Source of the DNA: Hordeum vulgare subsp. vulgare
Lineage: Eukaryota; Streptophyta; Magnoliopsida; Poales; Poaceae
Direction: 5' to 3'
Length of the DNA: 64,000 nucleotides
NCBI RefSeq assembly: GCF_904849725.1
Contig: NC_058521.1
Span: forward strand, 145,418,744 to 145,482,743
The notes below the pieces were generated by a model. That model ran no database searches, had not been told where the DNA came from, and was given only the letters and a program-made list of their open reading frames with translations. How positions within the stretch are numbered: the first letter of the stretch is position 1; each line of letters begins with the position of its first letter. The position numbers and the translations under genes are program-made. Shown here piece after piece: positions 58,094-64,000 of the stretch.

Positions 58094-59536
58094 TGTAACA
58101 GCCCAGATGTATTCCTTTCCATATTTGGGTCCTTCCTATTTTGTGGAACCATTCTTTGGATGTTATATAAAGTTATCATTTCATGTGGCTTCATTTCATG
58201 TCATCATCTTGCATCATGTCATCCTTTTCAATTGCATTGCTTTCCTTCTTGTGTTGCTAGGAGATGATCCATCATGGTAGTGCTATCTTGCTTTGAGTGG
58301 TGTGAAATGATGTGGTGTTTTCAAACAATGCTAAAACCTTCCCCCCTTAGTTATTAAACTTGTGTGTTAGACTTTATTTGAACCTGTTTTAAAAATGTTA
58401 AACATTTAGAGTATTTACTTGTGGTTGAGGGGGAAGATGTCATTGTTGCATCAGACTTTAGTTCATGTGGGGTTTTAGTCAAAACAGCATGTTAATTCCT
58501 GTTTTGGGTTGTAATTTGGTTAATCTAAAAATCTGGTTTATATTTTCATCAAATAGGGCATAAATCCCTCATGCCCTATTTGTTTTTATCTTGTTTTTCA
58601 AAACCTTGTGTGGCTGTGAGGATTTAGTTTGTTGTTTATTTATTTTAAAAAGGAAAACCCCTTTATTTTTTTTGTCTTACCCAGGCGCGAGAGAAGCCCA
58701 GGTGGGCTGGCTCTCTCCCTCTCCACCTGGGCCTCGCCTCTTTTCCTCGCTCGCGCGGCCTTCTCCCCGTCCCTTCTTCCTCCTCTAACGCCATTCGCCT
58801 CTATCTGCTTTCCATCAAAGCATGTGATAGAGAGAGGCCGACGCCGTGGCTCACGGACGTCAAGGAGTGTCCTTCGCGCCTATTTAACCCCCCTCGACAT
58901 GTGTGCCCCTCTAGGTTTCCCTCTCGCCACCGCCACCTCGTTCCCATCTCCTTTCCTCTCTCTCAGGTAAGTTTTAGAGAGGAGCAGGTTCAGTCCGAGC
59001 TCTTAGGTCCGCCGATCCACGCCGTCCCCTAGCCGTCGGTAGCCTTCCGGGGAGGCCGTAGTGGTAGGGAGGATGCTGGATCCTCCCTCAACCCATTCCC
59101 GTCGCTAGGGGGGCCGGTTCCCCTCCTCTCCTTCGCTCCCCGCGTCGCCCTCGTCGCCGCCGGAGAAGATCGTGCGCGTCTGTCGTCACCTCGCCCCTTC
59201 TTCCTCATCGCGGCAACAGGTGCGTCACCGAGACCCTCAAGGTGAGCCTCGCGATGTCCTCCTCCCTCTCCTTCGCCATTTCCGCGCCGAGCCCTCGCTG
59301 TAGGCCTCTGCCGTCGCCGTCCTTGCCGTAGGTAGCTGCATCGTCAAGCCGTTGCAGTGGGGCTCCTCCCAGGGAGCTAGCTTTGGGAATGGAACCCCTG
59401 GGGTTCCCTCCTTCCCCGTGTGGTAGTCGCTGTAGGGATTAGTCACCGGAGAGCCACCGGCGTTCTCCCCTGTTCCGGCCGCGTAGGGAGTAGTAGAGCA
59501 GAGCGGGCTGCTCAAAAGAACAACACCCTCCCTCTC

Positions 59537-59625
59537 TGTTAAGATCGGTTACCTTAGCGCAGTGGCAATAGAGCCAGGCGCCTCCGCCAGCGTCGCGGGT
59601 TCGAATCCCCTCGGGCGCCATTTTT
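59537..59625 (+). promoter_or_regulatory. tRNA-like module 1 in the chromovirus LTR (RNA polymerase III-type A and B boxes)
   Basis: A box tagcgcagtgg (59555-59565) and B box gttcgaatc (59599-59607) both fit the consensus perfectly; 33 bases lie between. The D-arm is partly and the T-arm mostly pairable. A TTTTT terminator follows at 59621. The acceptor stem does not pair, so it is not an ordinary tRNA. Confidence 0.6.
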
Positions 59626-59694
59626 CTTTTATGTGGACTAGTTCCTGTGCAGCGCCAGAGAGGGTCACCTTGCATATAACCCTCTCTCTGGTAA

Positions 59695-59775
59695 GCCTCG
59701 ATGGCCTAGCCCAGTGGTGTGTCTCTGGTAGTTGTTCCAGGGGGTTGTGGGTTTGATCCCACTTCATCCCCTTTT
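59695..59775 (+). promoter_or_regulatory. tRNA-like module 2 in the chromovirus LTR
   Basis: A box tagcccagtgg (59707-59717) is perfect. The B box gtttgatcc (59751-59759) has one mismatch, again 33 bases away. T-stem arms gtggg and cccac pair perfectly. T-rich sequence follows from 59771. Confidence 0.55.
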
Positions 59776-59884
59776 ATTTTTATTTTTATTTTATTCCTTT
59801 TGCTGTTATTTTGTGTTGCTAATTTCTGCCAGGGGTTTTGCTTGTTGTTTTCTTTTTTTTCGTTCACTCATGTGGCACTAGGGT

Positions 59885-60110
59885 GTAGTGTATGTGTGTG
59901 TAGATAGGATGTGTTGTGTGTGTGTGCATGAGTGTGCACATACACTTGTGCAAGAGGGCCTAATCCCTCATGTTTACAACTAGACATGTGTGTTGTGTGA
60001 GTAGTTCTTGTGTGTGTGCATGTGTAGGTGTAAATGGTGTGGTGTGAGTCCATATATACATGGGCATGTGTATGTGTGTGCACATGTGTGTGTGTGTGGA
60101 TGACCACATT
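59885..60110. repeat. GT-rich imperfect microsatellite
   Basis: Runs of tgtg, interrupted by catg and cata steps. The His/Thr-rich minus-strand ORF here is a product of the repeat. Confidence 0.9.
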
Positions 60111-62163
60111 TCTCTATGTTAGTGTGACCATGTTAGTGAGTCCATGCTATGCCTAGATAGGTTGATCTTGCCCCAGTGAATGTGCATGTGTAGATGATAC
60201 CAATTGTGCTAGCTCTACATGTGATTATAATCATTTGTAGCTTATATGATTCTTTGCGATTTTGCGAGCTAGCTTTGTGCATTGTTGTTACATGCAAGTA
60301 CCCATGAATGATATATGGATTTGGGGTAGAATCATCCCAGGAATCCATTGGTGCAGTCAGATTTCACTTTAGAGCAACTTCATAAAACTGTTATTTTCTG
60401 ATGTGATGCCATGATTAGAGCTTTGCATTAGGTGGTGCTTTGACCCTTGGTGGATGATTCCTTGATGGAATGGTAGTGGGTGAACCCCTCTGCAACATGT
60501 GACTTTCATTTTATTCTTAGGGATTTGTATGCACCTATTGTGCCCTGTCAAAGTGGACACTTGGCTGAAATTTTCAGATTTGTGAAACCTTGTGATTTTC
60601 ACTAAGTGTGGGAAACTGAGTTATTTTCTTCCCGTGTTGTCTTGTGTGAATTAGCTCCTATGTTAGGAATTAGCCCATGCAACAAACTAATGTTTGTGAG
60701 CTTTTATGTTTGTGTAGCTCCCTGTTAAATTTCATGCTTATACACCTCCTATAGATATCATTTTGGAGGCTGCCAAAATGCTTCAGAGCATAAGCAGCTC
60801 GTGAAAATATGTGATTTTCACCAAGTCCCAATATGTGATAGATCTGCTCACGGGTGGTTCCTTTGCATTAGCTTCTTGTACAGGGTTGTAGAGATTTTGG
60901 ATGGCTTCAGTTTCATGCCTTGTGTGATTTATTTAGAAGGTTGTAGCTACTTTAAATCTTGTAGACAAACTGCTATGTTGCTGTTGAAAACAGATTGTAT
61001 GTTTGTATTGTTTTGAAGCTTGTGTGGGCATTGTTGATGTTGTGGTGTGTTCCCATGAACCACCCCACTTATAATTTGATGCTTGATCATGTGGCAACCT
61101 GGTTACACCAGTGAGTGCCCATTAGAGTGTGTTTGTGGCTGTTTTGACCCGTAGGTCTTCATAACTTGTTTTGTAGTTTCCAGTTGAACCGTGGCTCCGT
61201 TCTCTACGTTCTTTATATGTTTTTGCATCATTTTCTCGTGATGCACATGTTCATGCCATATTCATGCATGTCAAGATAAATTAATATGAGGTTCTGTCCA
61301 GAATTCAATTAACTCAACTAATGCATATGAAAGTGACTAGAATAGTGATGCATGTTTCCTTCTTCACACATGCATCGTATTGGTTGTTGCATTATGTTTT
61401 GCCGGTGTTCATTGGTTGTTATCTTATCTTGGGTAGCATCGGGAATGGAGAGCGAGTACGTGGATTCTGGAGAGTACGTGCAGGAAGAACAAGAGTAGTT
61501 CCAAGCTGAAGACATCACATGCAAGATGACCGTGACCTTGACACTGTTTCTAGCTTTGTTATGCTTAGAATCACGTTTCCTTCGTTACATGCTCGCTGCC
61601 TACCACTTGATATAAATGCCCGTGTCTTTGCTATGAATCCCAAACACCTCCCTCTCCTAGCAAATGTTGTTTGGCTAAGTAGGCTTGCATAACTCCTAAT
61701 GAGTAGCTTTGCTAGTTGCAGGTGCCAGCTGTTCCATGTGATAACATGGGTATTTTGATATCATTATGTTTGAACTGCTATTTAATTAATGCACCTATAT
61801 ACTTGGTAAATGACGGAAGGCCTAGCCTTTTGCCAGGTGATTTGTTCTGTTGTTGCCGCCTTAGTTTCGGTTACCGGTGTTTGATTCCATAATTGATCGC
61901 TCCTAACACGTTCGGCGTTGGTATGGGGACCCCCTTGATAAATCGTGTAGTGTTAAGGCTTGCCTGGCAGGACCCAACATTGGTTTTAATCTGCTAACAA
62001 CTTAATAATAATTTGCATAGGGAATAGCTAACCCGAGGATTTAATCAACAACTTGGACCAGTGCTCCTCATGAGTGTTGGTCCAAACTAGCGCACTATGC
62101 GGGGCCAACTCAGGGCAACTTGAGTGATTTCTATCAGGCTCCGTCCGCGTAGCTTATCCAACG

Positions 62164-62804
62164 TGTCGTGGTTTTGTCACGGCAGATGTCCTCGTGCAAG
62201 GACTTAGGTGTGAGGCCATCGCAACCATGTCGCGGCTTGAGAGGGGTTGGTCGGAATCGAGGGAAGCGAGTTTACCTAGGTTCGGCCCCTTCGATGGAGG
62301 TAAAAGCCTGCGTCCTGCTTGTGTTTCATTGATGAAGATGATTATCTCGATTACAAGGGTGCAGACTCGGCATCTCTAATCTCGTGATTGTCTAATCTGT
62401 CTATCTCATGATTTGTGTTGTCTAGACCTAAGTTGTGAATCGTGTCCCTCTTGGGGCGCCTTACCCCTCCTTATATAGGTGGAAGTGGTAGGTTTACGTG
62501 TAGAGTCCTACTAGGAGTAGGAATAGGACTAGTCTCTCTTGAAACCTTATCCAGGACTTGTTTCCTTCTTGTGGGAGTCTTTCCTCTTCTTGGGCCTTCT
62601 AACTGAGTCGGCCCTCCTGGCCTCTCTATGAGTCACCTTATGCCAGGGTGCACGCTGGGCCTTGGGCCTTTGTCGTTTGTGTGAGTCGCCTGTCGGGTCA
62701 TGTATGACCCGCCCACCAGGTCACTGCTGAGTCGCCCGTGAGTCGCCAAGTCCTTGGCAGGTCATACTTCAAGCTGAGTTACACCGTGGGTTATATCCCC
62801 AACA
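62164..62804 (-). repeat. 3' LTR of E
   Basis: 641 bp, tgtcgtggttttgtcacggc ... tatatccccaaca. A TATATAAGG box on the minus strand near 62471-62480. Confidence 0.8.
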
Positions 62805-62820
62805 TTAGCCCCCAGGTTAG
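62805..62820 (-). promoter_or_regulatory. Polypurine tract of E
   Basis: Minus strand ctaacctgggggctaa next to the LTR. Confidence 0.7.
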
Positions 62821-63330
62821 GTTGAATTTATTCAAGGTAAGCTCCTGAAATCAAAATAATAAATATGTCAAGGGACCAGCTTGCTCCACTGACCGGCTTG
62901 ATTTATTGAAGTGGCTCTTTGAAAAATCCGGGTTTCTTCGAGCCGCCTTCAATCATCTCGTAGGTACGTGTCCTTTGCAATAAAATACATATGCCATTGA
63001 ATCGGCCTCCAATGCTTTGGCTTGATGAAAATTTGGGGAATAAGAAATCCACACAATGTTGAACCAGCTTTTCTTGCTTCGCGGATTATGATTGACAATG
63101 GCACGTCATGATTGCTAATGGCGGGTCATGATTATTGGTAGTGCCCCGTCAAACAACTGAACTCCAATTGACTATATCGAATTATTGGGGATAAAGAAAT
63201 TCGTGTGATGTTGAGCCGGTCTTTCAATGCTTCAACTAGATAAAAATATGTTGAACCGGTCTCCCAATACTTCACCTCCATGACAAAATGAAATGTGCTC
63301 TTCAAATTTTTGATATATCCATATTACGTG
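62821..63330 (-). other. Internal region of E next to the LTR
   Basis: No supported ORF. Diverged phrases such as gagccggtctttcaatgctt and gaaccggtctcccaatactt (near 63214 and 63252) hint at another repeat family. Confidence 0.5.
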
Positions 63331-63910
63331 TAGCCCCCAAGGGCCGGGTCATCAGTGTGTGATGGGCCGGGTCTTCAATTTGAACCTCATGATCTGTGAA
63401 ACAACTTAGTGTTGTAGCCCTCAAAGGCCGGGTTGTCTTGCCTGCGGCAACCTGGGACTTTAGAAATTATGATCTGAATAGTGTAGCCCCCAAGTGATGG
63501 GTCGATTGCTTGCGGCGACTCGGTACTTCCACGTTGTTCTCCTTTGAAAATAAAACATCGTATGATGTAGCCCCCAAGGGCCGGGTCATTATGCAACAAT
63601 GAGTAGGGACTTTTGTAAATCTGATGATGTAACCTTGAGCAACAATGTGTAGCCCCCAAGGGCCGGGTCATTATAAAAATGATGAGTCGGTTCTTCCTTG
63701 AATCCATATTTGAAATAAAGAGCGACATGTAGCCCCTAGGGTCAGCTTATCTCCTTGAGGTAGCCGGGTATGTTGATGATGTGATGATTTGAAAAGCGGA
63801 TTGCATTAGCACCCAAGTGTCATGGTGCATGCTTGCAGCGACATGGGTCTTTCAGAATTTGACGAAATCTTGATTTGAATAATGTAGCCCCCAAGTGTCG
63901 GGTTGCGTTC
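63331..63910. repeat. About eight 80-bp tandem units in E
   Basis: A unit with tagcccccaagggccgggtc recurs at 63331, 63415, 63484, 63568, 63650, 63730 (short), about 63808 (diverged) and 63885. Spacing is 69-84 bp. Confidence 0.85.
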
Positions 63911-64000
63911 CTGCAGGGACTTGGGACTATTCCTTCCATTGTAAAATAAAATCATATCCACTCTGTGAGCTGATGATGCCTTTGTGATAAAAGAAATCCT

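Larger units (their letters stand above)
58094..62163 (+). repeat. Long LTR of the Tekay-type chromovirus (3' end not seen)
   Basis: Starts tgtaacagcccagatg after the polypurine tract and runs at least 4070 bp before element E interrupts it. A tatttaac box near 58882 is a promoter candidate. ORFs at 58591-58970 and elsewhere are chance. The tRNA-like modules and a GT-rich tract lie within. Confidence 0.65.
62164..64000 (-). mobile_element. Element E: Gypsy-like retrotransposon, incomplete at window edge
   Basis: A LTR with tgtcgtgg...ccccaaca ends, a polypurine tract and then a tandem-repeat region of internal DNA. It inserted into the chromovirus LTR and runs out of the window. The flanking pentamer is caacg; the other copy should lie beyond 64000. 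Confidence 0.75.

Noticed and set aside
58591..58970. Ser/Pro-rich ORFs as a host gene
   Set aside because: They lie inside the chromovirus LTR in C/T-rich DNA and match no family I know.
59537..59775. Functional tRNA genes
   Set aside because: A and B boxes fit, but the acceptor stems do not pair and the anticodon arm of module 1 is poor. I keep them only as tRNA-like modules.
59868..60107. His/Thr-repeat protein
   Set aside because: Pure product of the GT-rich microsatellite.

Overview
The window looks like intergenic DNA from a large-genome grass, most likely Triticeae (wheat, barley, rye or Aegilops). I judge this from family resemblance only: a BARE/Angela-type Copia LTR, Athila-type Gypsy elements with tRNA-Asp primer sites, a Tat-lineage Gypsy with two RNase H domains and an antisense gene, a Caspar/Jorge-like CACTA element and a Tekay-type chromovirus. 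I find no host gene. Almost every coding stretch is transposon-derived and carries stops or frameshifts.

Layout. 1-480: GAA-rich low-complexity DNA. 743-6560: plus-strand Athila-type Gypsy ('A-type', Sabrina/WHAM-like, name not certain) with a truncated 3' LTR. 6561-12962: a patchwork of LTR pieces and an orphan PF04195-like pseudogene. About 12963-21551: a CACTA transposon lacking its 5' end, with a broken TNP2 transposase, a broken second gene, a long CTT microsatellite and a 3' subterminal repeat zone. 22489-24522 and 57004-57877: two halves of one minus-strand Angela-like Copia element.

The Angela halves are separated by a 32.5 kb nest (24523-57003). The nest is a 7 kb minus-strand A-type element. 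Its 3' LTR was hit twice: by plus-strand Athila-type element B (25776-35943) and by minus-strand Tat-lineage element C (36062-51374, perfect TSD attcc). C was itself hit by D (46710-49410, TSD gtaga), probably a solo LTR. Removing B and C rebuilds an LTR of about 1568 bp, against 1561 bp for its partner, which supports the reading.

57873-62163: the 3' end (chromodomain, PPT, long LTR) of a plus-strand chromovirus. 62164-64000: the LTR and internal start of another minus-strand Gypsy that runs off the right edge.

The most interesting signals are regulatory or structural. (1) Between pol and ORF3 of B lies a 98-nt hairpin with a 45-position gapless stem; it is homologous to a hairpin that sits 35-36 bp before the TATA box in A-type and B-type LTRs. 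(2) D carries seven copies of a 13-bp palindrome beside its TATA box. (3) The chromovirus LTR holds two tRNA-like A-box/B-box modules with identical 33-nt spacing. (4) C contains a six-exon antisense gene with its own TATA-like box, separated from pol by a 15-copy 70-bp tandem array. (5) The last element has about eight 80-bp repeats, each carrying a copy resembling its polypurine tract.
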